From Euperipatoides rowelli (lineage: Eukaryota > Onychophora > Udeonychophora > Euonychophora > Peripatopsidae): a stretch of 29,854 bases of DNA. The notes under the pieces are model-generated. The model was given only the letters and a program-made list of their open reading frames with translations, was not told the origin of the DNA and ran no database searches. The stretch is taken from the NCBI GenBank assembly GCA_003024985.2, contig PXIH01S0000886.1; one strand, given 5' to 3'. Below, in pieces: positions 10,860 to 21,540 of the stretch. Both the position numbers and the translations under genes were made by a program. How positions within the stretch are numbered: the stretch's first letter is position 1; each line of letters opens with the position of its first letter.

Positions 10860-11902
10860 TTTGTTCAACAAACTTTTTATACCCTTCTAAAAAAAAAACC
10901 AGCACTCTACACTTTTTAAAACATCCATTGTAGCCTAATAAGACATGTTCCCAAAGAACCTGACCTTTGTTTGTTTATATTGAATCCCATTGTTGATAAT
11001 TTTATCTCCTTTAATGCTGTACTATTCATAGCCTCATTTAGCCTAGCCATATGTTTATTTCTCTCCAGAAAATGAAATATCACTTAAAATGTTCAATAGC
11101 AAATTAATTGATATAAATGGAATTGGTTCTAAAATTGATCCTTGTGTACTCCTACTAAAACTGGACTAGATTTTACTTCATTTCTATTTACCATTTCTAA
11201 ATTCTATACATCAAGATCTATTTATTGAAAATAACATGCAATTACAAGGTGCCATTTCACTAATCCCTTTTGTGCCAAATCCTATACTTTCTGTAATATT
11301 TCACCATATCTTATAGAATCAAAATCTTATGATTTAAAAAAAAAATGCATCAAATCTTATCAAACGTAGCACTCGCCTCCAAAACATTTTCCATTTCTAA
11401 ATCTATTTGCTATAACAGTATTACTTTTCCTCACAAACTCCAATCTATTTAAAACCACTAATTTCTATGTCTTGCAATTTGAAATCAATGTTCTGGATCT
11501 ATAATTTGAACATCATTTTTTTTAATGTAAGGTATTAGTCTTCACCACCAAAGCTGTATTGTCACACTGACAGTCATGGAAAGGCCCTGCTAAAGATCTA
11601 TTTATAATAGTTTCCAAAAGCAGCAACAAAGTTTTATAACATTTTTTTAAAAACGAAACAGTATGTTCCAGTGCCATCCTATTGGTTTTATAAAAAATAT
11701 AGCCTACAGTAGAGTAGGCTATATACATTGAATTTTCCTTAATATTACAATTTCTACTAGGATATGCCTTACTGTCATTTTTTTTAAATCTTAAATAACC
11801 AATTAAATCCTTGACCATATTTACATTCCCAATTTTATCAGGATCATATTTAAAAAAATTTGCCCACATTTCACAACTATAGACTATCCAAACTTTCCTC
11901 AC
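10860..11902 (-). pseudogene. Decayed non-LTR (LINE) reverse transcriptase remnant
   Basis: Read on the minus strand across several frames, the order of weak motifs matches a LINE reverse transcriptase. FHDC..NTALV lies in the frame open over 11522-11902. SNYRSRTLISNCK at about 11472-11512 resembles the SNYRPIS-type block. DFDSIRYGEILQKV at about 11300-11340 resembles the AFDSV..H..LL.KL block holding the first catalytic Asp. VGVHKD near 11140 resembles GVPQGS, followed by LYQLI where YINDL is expected. The second catalytic block (FADD/YADD) is not recognisable, and many stops and shifts interrupt the frame. No poly-A tail or target duplication was found. It looks CR1/jockey/L2-like, but I cannot choose a clade. 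Confidence 0.45.
11697..11724. repeat. Perfect 11-bp stem hairpin
   Basis: ATATAGCCTAC (11697-11707) and GTAGGCTATAT (11714-11724) pair exactly around a 6-base loop. It sits inside the decayed LINE region. It is too short for a microRNA precursor and has no neighbouring transcript signal. Confidence 0.4.
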
Positions 11903-11989
11903 TTTACATAAGTCAAAGTAGCTTCCATAATATTGTTTGAATCCATAATATCATTCATATCGTTAAATTTATAATCATTTTATTACTGT

Positions 11990-13180
11990 ATATTTGAATT
12001 TGAGAAACAAAAAGTCAATTCTGAAACAAAAGATGAATGGCGATTGATTGACTTCGGAGTGCAGCAAACATTCATTTCAGTAATTTATGTTCTTATCACT
12101 TTTGATATACAGTAATTGACCTTTTGAGTACTGAATGATAGATAAGTGATCTTGTCTTAAAAAAATTACAAACAAATTTAGTTTTAGGCTAATAAAAAAA
12201 AGATTTTTAAAGACATTTATTTTTTATAATTTGTGTTTTTTATTTTATTTTTAAATCTCTCGGGATAATTAATGACATGTTTTGAGTCTTTGAAAGTAAA
12301 AAAAAACAGTTCTGAAACATTTTTGATTATTATTGAATTTGAGAGAGAAAAAGTTAATTTTCAATAGAGTGGAACTGCTAATTTAAATTTGTCGACTGAG
12401 AATCGACTTTGGAGTGGAAAGGGTTAAAATTAAAATTTTATAGTTTTAAACTATTTAGGTTAAAAATTATGAATTTAATAACTGATTTCACATGCATGGC
12501 AAAGAAAATTATGCTCTATAGAGAAAATTGATCTGAAGTCGAACATGGAGGAGCTACAGTAATTGCTGTTAATGAGAAATTTTATGTGTCGGACATTTAC
12601 TCATCCTAGCATTGTAAAACTTAATTTTTATTCATGGTATTTATTATTCCTTTTTTTTTTAATTTTAGTTTTATTAGCAACAATAATTTATAATTTAAAC
12701 TGAAATTGTATACTGTGTGTACAGTATATACTGTATACATTATTTTATATACTGTACTCCTGTTGTGGCAAATTTAAATATCTGTGAATATGAAAAAAAT
12801 TCCTCTCCTGAAATTTTTTATCCGCAGAAATATTTTTCTGGACGGTATAATACAATGATTACGGTTTGTATATTTTGCAATATCCAAAACTTATTTCACT
12901 ACCGTATGTATGATACTCATTTTTTATTGGATTAAACATCTTTCATAACCTTTCCAATCCACAATAAAATGGCATTGATTGCATACTTTTATATCGCCTG
13001 ATTTTAATTTCAATTTTTTTAATAATTGGGTATGATTAAAAACAAATATATTTTAGTTTCTTTGAACATAAATTTTACTAAATTTAAACATTTTTGAGGC
13101 TAACAATGATTATTGAATTGATGAATTTTAAAGAAAAAATGTCTACTTATAGCCAACAGTGGAGTGGAAATGGTTGTTTT
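11990..13180 (+). repeat. Three diverged copies of a dispersed repeat
   Basis: The pattern TTGAATTTGAGA.A.AAAAAGT, then further on GACTTYGGAGTG, appears at 11995-12062 and 12330-12420. A weaker form at 13108-13173 keeps ATTGAATT and TGGAGTGGAAA. Spacing is irregular, so this is dispersed rather than a regular array. ACAGTATATACTGT at 12721-12734 is a perfect 14-bp palindrome in the same region. Confidence 0.35.
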
Positions 13181-14039
13181 TATAATAAATAATTCACAGC
13201 TGCTATAATTAAAATTTTCAGTCAATATAAACAAGATTGATAATTATTTTTGATAAATTCTGAAATTGTGACATTTTATTGTTCTAACAAGGTTGTTTTG
13301 GTAAGCTGGAAAAAAACCAAAGACAATTCTGAACAACCAAGACATCTGGTACACAATACAAAAATCAGAAATATTGGTTACCAACATTTTTTAATTTACT
13401 GATTATCATTTGCAAAAAATGTTACATCTTTCTTAAGCATTTTGTTTAAACCATCTACAAATTTGTTCTGAATATACATACGGTACATTTTGGGTTTAAA
13501 CGTTTTGAAGATAATTTTTTGTCTCCCTTTCCCCAAATTTACACATCTCATATTTATTGTATGCAAAACACTCTTCTTGCTCATCTTTATAATATACATT
13601 CCTGTCCATATTTTTACCAAAAATATTTGTATTGCTTTTAGAATTTAGCCCTCAACTATTAACTTTTTCTTTTATTAATTTGAATCCGATCAATAAATTT
13701 CTATAAACCCTGTTAATTCTATATCACAATTCAAATTATTACTTCAAATGTTTGCGACTCCTTTTATATTTCTGTATTATTAGATTTAGCATTCTTTCAT
13801 TGCAATTATTTACTAACATCAGCTTCTGAGATTCATCACTACAAAGCCTATCCATGTTATTTGTAGCAATTCTAATTTTTCACAGGGTATTCTATCAATG
13901 TGCTTATAAATGTACATTTACTAGGGCTTTCACCATCACATTATTGCTGCTTTTTCATTTAATCTCCTTAAGATACACATACAGACTATGCCATCATATT
14001 TTTCAACATGCCATCATACATGAGTTGGAAAATGATAAA
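13181..14039. other. AT-rich stretch, nothing identified
   Basis: Short ORFs exist on both strands (minus 13396-13620, plus 13854-14057), but their composition is random-like and I recognise no family. It may contain more decayed LINE sequence, which I could not support. Confidence 0.3.
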
Positions 14040-14395
14040 AAAGATGGCAGAAATTAAATTTCCAATTACGTGTGCTTAGAAATTTCTGTGCTTTACACAA
14101 GATTTTACCATCAGTGTGATATATACAGCCGAGATTGAAGGATAGACGGCAGAAATATGTTAAATTACTCGTACCTAGAAACTTCTGTGCTGTACACAAG
14201 ATTTTACAGTCAAAGTGTGATATATGCAGCGATTGAAGGAATAGATGGCAGAAATGAAATGTTCAATTACTCGTACTTAGAAACTTCAGTGCTGTGCACA
14301 ACATTTTATCAAAGTGTGATGTATGCAGGCTGCAGCGGAGATTGATAGACTAGATGGCAGAGATATTTTCAATTACTGTATAATTGGAATTTTTC
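14040..14395 (+). repeat. ~100-bp tandem repeat, block 1
   Basis: The landmark GATGGCAGAAAT recurs at 14043, 14145 (GAC variant), 14244 and 14353 (GAGAT variant), giving periods of 102, 99 and 109 bases. Within each unit the order is: the landmark, then CAATTACTCGTACTTAGAAACTT, CTGTGCTGTACACAAGATTTTA, CAAAGTGTGATATATGCAG and GAGATTGA. Short ORFs across it on both strands follow from the repeat and are not genes. Confidence 0.8.
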
Positions 14396-16074
14396 ACAAG
14401 AGTAATATTTTCGTGAATTTCACGGCAAAAATAGAGATTCGCAAATGTTAATTCTCATTAAAAACATTCAAAGTGCTAAATCTTTATTTTTTAATAAAGT
14501 GTATGGTACATTTAACTTTTTTGATGAAAAAAAAAATTCCATACATGTCATTTCCTGTTTTTAAATACAGAATTTATTATAAAAGTACTAGCCAATAAGA
14601 AAAACATTTTTTAAAAAAGAGAAAAGAATTTACATTTAAAATTCTTCAATGGCTTTTTTTTTTTATATCAGATTGACTAAATTCTTTAATCAAATCTTTA
14701 TTTTTTTTAATTTCACTGATGCTATGTACAAGCCATGCTGCACTTAGTTGCAAGTAATGTTATTTTCAGAAATGTCTACCTTATTGAAGTTCTTTGCTGA
14801 CTATCTCAACATATTGATTGAAACACTTTCTAAACATTGTTTAATTTTTCCCCTATTTGACCAGTGATTTACTCAAGTTTATACTAAAATACAGTATATT
14901 TCAGTTAAAGAAAAGGGATTTAAGGAACTCACACAGCCAGATTGGATTTCAGTAATGTCTATCTTTATAATATGTGTTATTAAGTTTATTAACCCATTAG
15001 AGCTCCCTAGTCGTAATTCAAAAATTACAATTCTGCTCGGCTGTTGACTGCTAATGGACAATGTGACCCCATTTTTTTTGTATATTTAAGGTCATTGTAG
15101 CCTTAATATTTAATCATGAAGTGTTTTAAAGCATTTTAAACTAGATTAAACAGGCTTTCAAATGGTATAAACAGTTTTCTAAATTAAATATTAATCTGTA
15201 AAAAATATTTTAATTTTAAAAATTTTAATCGAAATATTCTCCTTTTTGGGCTTATAAAGTTTTTCTTCGAATTAAGCATAATTCTATGCCAATTTACCTT
15301 TTATTTGACATATTGTACAATATTATAATTCAAATACAATGGCTTATATATGAGAACACCATACAAAATAAAAAATGGAAAAAATCCTTTACCTTTAAAA
15401 GAAAAATCGTCAAATAGATTCAAGTTTTCATTATTTTTTTATTAAAAAATAATCATAAAATCAGCCATTTAAGCTACTGACTTCCAAATTGGTTTGTTTA
15501 AATCATAATTAAATGTAGTTTTGTTTCATAATGTGATCAAAGTGATAACTATCACATGATCTGGAAATGAGCTTGACCTACGGATCAATTAGTAGTTGAG
15601 AAAAAGCAATTCAGTTTCATATGTATTATTCTGTACTTGGGCCCTATAACGTTAATACAGTATAGGTTACTGTATCTATTTATAGTAATCATCAAATTTA
15701 TTTACTATATTCTATCAATTGAAGAAAAAATAAGCATTGTTAGTGATAACGGTAAAGATTGTATTATGGGAATCTATTAAAAAGATCGAGTAGAATTGTT
15801 TTCTTTATTTTGTCTGAAATAAAGGGAAACTAATTTATTACATCTGTTTTTGAGTATTTTAATATGATGTATTGTTTTGTTTTAAAGGAAAGATGAACAA
15901 TTTAATTTTGTTATAAGGTAACTTACTGTAAACAAAATTAAATGTATTGAAGATTTATGGTTATGGTACTGTATTAAAGAACTTTTTAGCAGAAATTTTT
16001 AAATCTCGCGTGAATAAAAAATTTGTGAATAGACCTATACGTTAGCAAAAATAACCATTCGTGAAAAAACCCAT
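14396..16074. other. AT-rich spacer between the two ~100-bp repeat blocks
   Basis: No gene or named element is seen. The stretch is AT-rich with TACAGTA-type words and two poly-T runs. Because identical repeat families flank it, it may be an insertion that split one array, but I see no target duplication or terminal repeats. Confidence 0.35.
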
Positions 16075-16430
16075 ATATACATTACTTGCACTTAGAAACT
16101 TCTCTACACAACATTTTACTATCGAAGTGTGATATATGCAGGGGAGATTGAGAGATATATGGCAGAGATGAAATGTTCAATTACTCGTACTTAGATACCG
16201 TTTTACGCACAATTTTAGCATCAAAGTGTGTGAAAATGTAGCGATTGATCAAATGGATGGGAGAAATTACATTTTCAATTTCTAGTACTTAAAAACTTCT
16301 TTACACAAGATTTTATCATCAAAATGTGATACTGTATATGCAGCGGAGATGGATTGAATAGATTGCAGAAATGAAATGGTCAATTACTTGTATTTAAAAA
16401 CTATCGCACTTTACACAAGATTTTGCCTTA
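16075..16430 (+). repeat. ~100-bp tandem repeat, block 2
   Basis: This is the same family and orientation as the block at 14040-14395. Landmarks are ATGGCAGAGAT near 16158, GATGGGAGAAAT at 16256 and GATTGCAGAAAT at 16361. The TTAGAAACTT, TACACAACATTTTA and AAAGTGTGATATATGCAG segments recur in the same order. The copies are more diverged than in block 1. Confidence 0.75.
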
Positions 16431-16549
16431 ACATAGTCAGCCGCCATTAACCCTCTAGAATGTGTAATTCTAAGATATATTTTCCTCTTAAGGAAACCAA
16501 ACTCATCATTGAGATGAATGGAAGAGTCCAGTCGATCCATTAGCAGGTT

Positions 16550-16868
16550 GACCTGTACAGGAGACAGATTGACCTCAATGACCTGTACAGGAGACAGATT
16601 GACCTCAATGACCTGTACAGGAGACAGATTGACCTCAATGACCNNNNNNNNNNNNNNNNNNNNNNNNNNNNNNNNNNNNNNNNNNNNNNNNNNNNNNNNN
16701 NNNNNNNNNNNNNNNNNNNNNNNNNNNNNNNNNNNNNNNNNNNNNNNNNNNNNNNNNNNNNNNNNNNNNNNNNGAGACAGATTGACCTCAATGACCTGTA
16801 CAGGAGACAGATTGACCTCAATGACCTGTACAGGAGACAGATTGACCTCAATGACCTGTACAGGAGAC
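16550..16868 (+). repeat. 30-bp minisatellite interrupted by an assembly gap
   Basis: Near-perfect 30-base units start at 16550, 16580, 16610 and, after the gap, at 16793, 16823 and 16853 (partial). Each unit holds the palindrome CCTGTACAGG, and each unit junction holds TGACCTCAATGACCT. Because 30 is divisible by 3, both strands stay open, for example as TGDRLTSMTC on the plus strand, but nothing else suggests coding. Near-identity of the units points to recent expansion. Confidence 0.95.
16644..16773. other. Assembly gap of 130 N within the minisatellite
   Basis: The gap lies wholly inside the 30-bp array. The unit phase before and after it is offset by 3 bases, so 130 N cannot be the exact length if the units are regular; 127 plus a multiple of 30 would fit. 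The true array may be much longer. Confidence 0.95.
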
Positions 16869-17604
16869 GTGTAAATGATCCTCTCTTAACTTAATTTTTT
16901 TTTTGTGAGTAGCATTATACTGAAGTTGTATGACTTTAACCGTTCTTTAAATTAGAAGTTGCACTTAATGTTGCCATTTCAGATAATTTATCTAACCAAA
17001 AATGGATTTCCTTGGACATATTAATTAATTAATTTCAGGATTTATATTATTAATTTGCAATAACATTTTCATTTTCCTCCATGTTATCTTGTACAATAGG
17101 CCCACAAACATTATCATTATCCAAGTAAAAGAAAAAAATAATACTGGTGCTTTAAATTTATATAATACAAAATGCAAAAACAAATGTTACCTATCAATTT
17201 ACAATAGCTTAGTATTTATACCTAGTTCTGTATGCATTTCGTATCACAATAAAGTAATATAATAAAATTAACTTAGATTATTTTCACAATTTTAACTTGA
17301 CTTACTAACAATAAAAATAAAACTTGATAAATGTTATTTAGAAATTATTTTGATGAAACTGTACACTTAGTTTATTCATTTTTAAATATAGAATCATGAG
17401 TGACAACCCCCCTCCAATCTAAAATACATTGTATTCTTATTTACAGTATACTTTATATCGCTATAGTTAGATACCGGTAATAGCAAAGTGATAATAATCA
17501 ACTCATCAGTTAATACAGATTTGAAGTATGAAAAAAAATTTGCTTTTATCTTCATTTTCTTAAAATTAACCAATCTCTAAATCAGAATGCTCAAGAAAAT
17601 AGTC
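16869..17604. other. AT-rich stretch, nothing identified
   Basis: This lies between the minisatellite and the piggyBac insertion. There is no coding signal, RNA gene or clear repeat beyond AT-rich words. Confidence 0.35.
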
Positions 17605-17608
17605 TTAA

Positions 17609-17622
17609 CCCCTTCGGCCCTG
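17609..17622 (+). repeat. piggyBac left terminal inverted repeat
   Basis: CCCCTTCGGCCCTG directly follows the TTAA and is exactly inverted at 20495-20508. Confidence 0.93.
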
Positions 17623-17814
17623 GCGTCCTAATAATAGCACATATATTTAAACTGACTATGCAAAAATGTTAAACATTTCTAGCATTTAGACCTATTGTCC
17701 TACTAAAAATACCTCTAGACATCATACTAGCATTACAAGTTTCACTATATAGAGGGCAGCACTCATCAACAGTTCATCAAACAATGGCTGCCCCCAGTAA
17801 ATATTCAGCTGGAG

Positions 17815-18129
17815 GTGAGTACTTTACATTTTTGTCTCATCATGTTAAAAAATGGTTGAATTTTGAAGTTTTTTTTGTTATAACTTTAATTTTTCTCATT
17901 CAAGATCTTTTTAATGTATTATTTAAACTTAAATCACACAATNTNTTANTTGTAATTTAGAATAAACATGGTGTCCTTATAGTAGGACAGCAGGCTTTCA
18001 AGACACAAAATATGAAAATAATGTTTATTACATTTGTTAATATTCTAATGTTAAATGTTTATGTAATTTCAATGCCAAAGGCTTTATTTTCTTAGTGTGT
18101 ATTTTTTCTCTTTATTTCTTAAAATATAG
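17815..18129 (+). other. Intron 1 of the piggyBac transposase
   Basis: GTGAGT at 17815 and AG at 18128-18129. Splicing joins a single G of exon 1 to GT of exon 2, making a glycine codon and keeping the frame. It contains the three isolated Ns and the inner copy of the 13-bp subterminal repeat. Confidence 0.75.
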
Positions 18130-18343
18130 GTGATTTTGTTATCAATACACAAAGCTTTTATGGCAATTCTCAGCATAGACACAAGAGTGATAGGGTTTTA
18201 CAAGATGCTGCTAAAGTTTTTGAGCACCGCAATGGTTCAGATATAGAATTAGAATATAGTGATGTGGAAATGGATGATTCAGAAGATGAGTGGTTGCCAA
18301 GAGGGCCACATTCTCAAAGTGATCTATCAGAGTCTGGGGAGAG

Positions 18344-18606
18344 GTAGGCTAATTGAATAGAATTATGAAATTATCATCATATGACTGCTATTTTGGAATT
18401 GCACTTCTCTAAATTAAATATGTTTTATGCAATAGTAGTAAATAATTTATTTTTATTAACAGCTTGAATTTGTGTTCTAAATTAATTTGATTGTAAGTGG
18501 ACCATAAAGCTATAAAAGTTTCTAAATAATAAAAGAAAGTGGATTGTACGTTATATAAACTGCTGTTTTTTCTATGATACTTCATAAATTTCTATATATT
18601 TTTCAG
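18344..18606 (+). other. Intron 2 of the piggyBac transposase
   Basis: GTAGGC at 18344 and TTTTTCAG ending at 18606. Joining AG of exon 2 to T of exon 3 makes a serine codon and continues an acidic, Ser/Glu-rich stretch. Confidence 0.75.
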
Positions 18607-20494
18607 TGAGACTGAAGAAATAACTGATGTCATTACTGATTTTGACATTCCTACCACTTCAACATTTCAAGGTCAAATTACAAGTTCAATACAGCCAAAT
18701 AAGGTAAAAATATCTACTACTAAATGGAGAAAGATAGATTTTTATCCACCAGATACTTCATTTAGCCCTGCAAATATCGGAGTAACTGAGAAGCCGACTT
18801 TACTCTCTGCTTTCACATATTTTTCAAGATACTACCCTGCTTCAACATTCATGGAACTTGCAGAAAAAACAAATATGTACTCCATCTCAACTGAAGGCAA
18901 CTGCATTAAAACCAATGATGGGGAAATTAAGAAATAAGTAGCTCTACATTTAATTATGGGGATACTACCATTTCCAAGGCTCGGATTATTCTGGAAGCCA
19001 GCTACAACCATCAAGCTAGTAGAAAGAATTGGCATGACAAGGAACCGTTTCGAGAAGTTACGTAACCTGCATATCGTAGATGTCGATGTGGAACCCGACC
19101 CAAATGATAGAATTTGGAAAGTTCGGCCATTGATTGAGCTTTTCAAAAATCAATGTAATCAGCTTATCATGGAATAACTTCTATGCATTGATGAATCCAT
19201 GGTCCCATTTACAGGACAGCTTTCAATCAAACAATATGTCAAGGGAAAACCTAATCCTTGGGGAATCAAAATTTTCATGCTGTGTGGAAAGTCTGGGTTA
19301 ATTTATAACTCAGTTGTTTATCAAGGAGCCAAAACACCAGTTGATGAAAACTTGAGAAAGGAATTTGGAAGTACGGGAGCTATTGATTTGTATTTGGCTA
19401 ATCGTATTCCTGATGGTGCTGGCTACAAACTGTTTTTTGACAATGTCTTTATGTCGATTCCCCTACTGTACCATTTGTTTGAAAAAATAATTTTTGCGGC
19501 TGGAACAATTAGAAGAAATAGACTCGAAAAATGCCCACTGAAGTCTGATGCAATATTAAAAAAGCAGGCGAAGAGGTTGCTCAGTTGATGGTAAAATAGC
19601 TGTTGTTAAATGGGCTGACAATAACACGGTCAATTTGGCTTCGAATTTTGTATCTGAAAAAGATAAAGTAAAGCGTCTGAGTAAAAAGGATGCTGTTTAC
19701 ATTGAAGTTAAAAGGCCAAAAATTGTTCAGTTGTATAACAACAGTATGGGAGGAGTTGATAAGCAGGATTTTCTTGCTTCTTTATATAGAAATGTAATAA
19801 GGTGCAGAAAGTGGACTCTTCGTATTATATTCCACTATTTTAATATGGCAGTTATTAATTCCTGGTTAGAGTACAAGAGAGATGCACACCAACTAGAAGT
19901 CCCAAAACGAAATCAAATGGATTTACTAGATTTCACATTTGAAGTTGTTGAAGCATTGGCCTTTTCAAACCAACCAACCTCAGGAGTTATACGTGGCAGG
20001 CCTTCAAGTAGCCCAGTTTTGCCACCTTTGAAAAAAAGACTTAAAAAATTAGTACGACCTACCAACGAAATCAGATACGACAAAATGGATCACATGATGA
20101 AAGGAGCAAAAAACAACAAAGATGTAAGATGGAAAATTGTATTTATAAAACAACATATTGTGAAAAATGCAATGTTTTCCTTTGTTTTCATGCTGATCAA
20201 AATTGTTTCAACAGTTTTATTCTCACTGATATTTGAAAAAAATTGATCCTATGAATTAATATCTCTCTTACAAAGATTTTTCATTGTATTTTATAAGTAT
20301 AAATAAAAAAAATTCTGACTACCAATAATAGTTATTATTTTCAATAAGAGCCTGCTGTCCTAATAATAGCACATACTGTAACTTCTATAATATACAGTAT
20401 ATTGGAGCCACTAAAATTTTTATTTTTGGCTTTTTAAAGGTCTTATAAAGTAAATCAAATCATCAAAAAAAATTTTACACATAGAAAAAAAATT

Positions 20495-20508
20495 CAGGGC
20501 CGAAGGGG
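20495..20508 (-). repeat. piggyBac right terminal inverted repeat
   Basis: This is the exact inverse of 17609-17622 and directly precedes the TTAA at 20509-20512. Confidence 0.93.
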
Positions 20509-20725
20509 TTAATTTAAAAATTTAGTTACTGGTAATCATAATGTCCAATCTTTGAACAAATTTGTGATAATAGCTATTTGTTTTAATTCAACTATGGATT
20601 TTTTTATATTTTAAAATTATATTCACCATTCATGTTTCAGAGTTATACTAATGGTTATCTTGTGAAAATCACATTGTCAGAGTATTGTACTACAACTTGT
20701 CTCATTAGTAGATAGTCAAGTATCT

Positions 20726-21540
20726 TCAATACATATGATCATGCATTTTTTTTTTTTAATAAATTATCTTCAATGATAGGTGCAAAAGGTAGTTTTACTT
20801 CAAACCAATCAGATTTGAGTTCCCAAAATGCATTGTGACAATGTAGTAATGTCATCATTTCCTCACAAATCATTGTGAAATGGGGTTCAAGACATCACAC
20901 TGGATTATTCAGACATTTCTGTGAGGGGTGGCTCATTTGCATAAATTAGCATTTTTGCATATTTTAGCTAATTTGAATATGTGTATAGCTGCATAGGGTG
21001 CCATCAAGATTATGGGGGGGGGGGGTAATTAACATATTGGAGGTAATATTTCTGAGTTTGCCAAAAGCAAACTGAAAATTTTCATAGGATAGTACCCAGA
21101 ATGCTCAAGGATGATTTCTGATGCATTTTTGGCTTATTTGGAAAAATCCAAGATGGTGGTCAAAAAATTGTTTTTAATTTTCGATGGGGCTGTGTTCAGG
21201 AATGAATTCTGGGTACTATGACCTATATGAAGTCATTTGGATGTGCCTTTGAATTAGAACATTTTTACACAATTTTTGCCGAAGTGCCCCACCCACTCCC
21301 AACGAGCTAGGACTTCAAGCTTCAGAACTTAATAGATGTGCATGATGTCACACATCGATTTTCAGATCACTGATTTTAAGACGTGCAGAATGATGCGTGA
21401 AATATTTAGCTTTTTTATTAGACATTTTTCCAGATTTTTGACGAAGTGACCCGACGACTCATGATGTAATAGAACCTCAATATTTGGTACTGGAGTAGTA
21501 ACTACTCAAGACATCATACCTATTAATTTTCAACCAGATA
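20726..21540 (+). repeat. Left arm of the foldback element
   Basis: This arm aligns in inverted orientation with 22338-23193. Outer pairing fades near TTCAATA at 20725 and inner pairing near TTTTCAACCAGATA at about 21530. Confidence 0.75.

Larger units (their letters stand above)
17784..20236 (+). pseudogene. Spliced piggyBac transposase, inactivated
   Basis: Three exons join in frame: 17784-17814 (starts MAAPSKYSAG, donor GTGAGT), 18130-18343 (acceptor ATATAG, donor GTAGGC) and 18607 onward (acceptor TTTCAG). Exon 2 encodes the usual acidic N-terminus. The core keeps all three catalytic Asp of the DDD transposase: CIDES at 19190, FFDN at 19439 and GVDKQD at 19758. Lesions are TAA at 18935, TAA at 19175, a frameshift near 19575 and a compensating one just before 20123. 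Past the last shift, frame 20123-20236 gives a C-terminal cysteine-rich domain with spacing C-x4-C-x6-C-x2-C-x4-C-x-H, as in piggyBac DNA-binding tails. The element is thus structurally complete but cannot make transposase. Confidence 0.88.
17605..20512 (+). mobile_element. Full-length piggyBac-type DNA transposon
   Basis: TTAA at 17605-17608 and at 20509-20512 are the target-site duplication typical of piggyBac. Inside them CCCCTTCGGCCCTG (17609-17622) and its exact inverse (20495-20508) form 14-bp terminal inverted repeats. A 13-bp inner pair, TAGGACAGCAGGC (17983-17995) and its inverse (20350-20362), lies further in. GTCCTAATAATAGCACATA occurs near both ends (17625 and 20358) in direct orientation. 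The transposase runs on the plus strand. Three single Ns lie at 17943, 17945 and 17949. Confidence 0.93.

Noticed and set aside
13396-13620. Minus-strand ORF of 74 codons as a possible gene
   Set aside because: It has random-like composition with no recognisable domain, and its neighbourhood is repeat-rich and AT-rich.
14014-14345. Short ORFs with repeated LETSVL-like peptides
   Set aside because: The peptide repeat simply mirrors the ~100-bp tandem DNA repeat.
14040-14395. CRISPR-like array
   Set aside because: The ~100-bp units are tandem and diverged with no short identical repeat and unique spacers, and the genome is eukaryotic.
16518-16874. ORFs on both strands across the minisatellite (TGDRLTSMTC repeats)
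   Set aside because: The 30-bp unit is a multiple of three, so it stays open by construction. Both strands are open, the middle is unknown sequence, and no flanking coding exons are seen.
18832-19146. Minus-strand ORF of 104 codons
   Set aside because: It is the antisense shadow of the piggyBac transposase.
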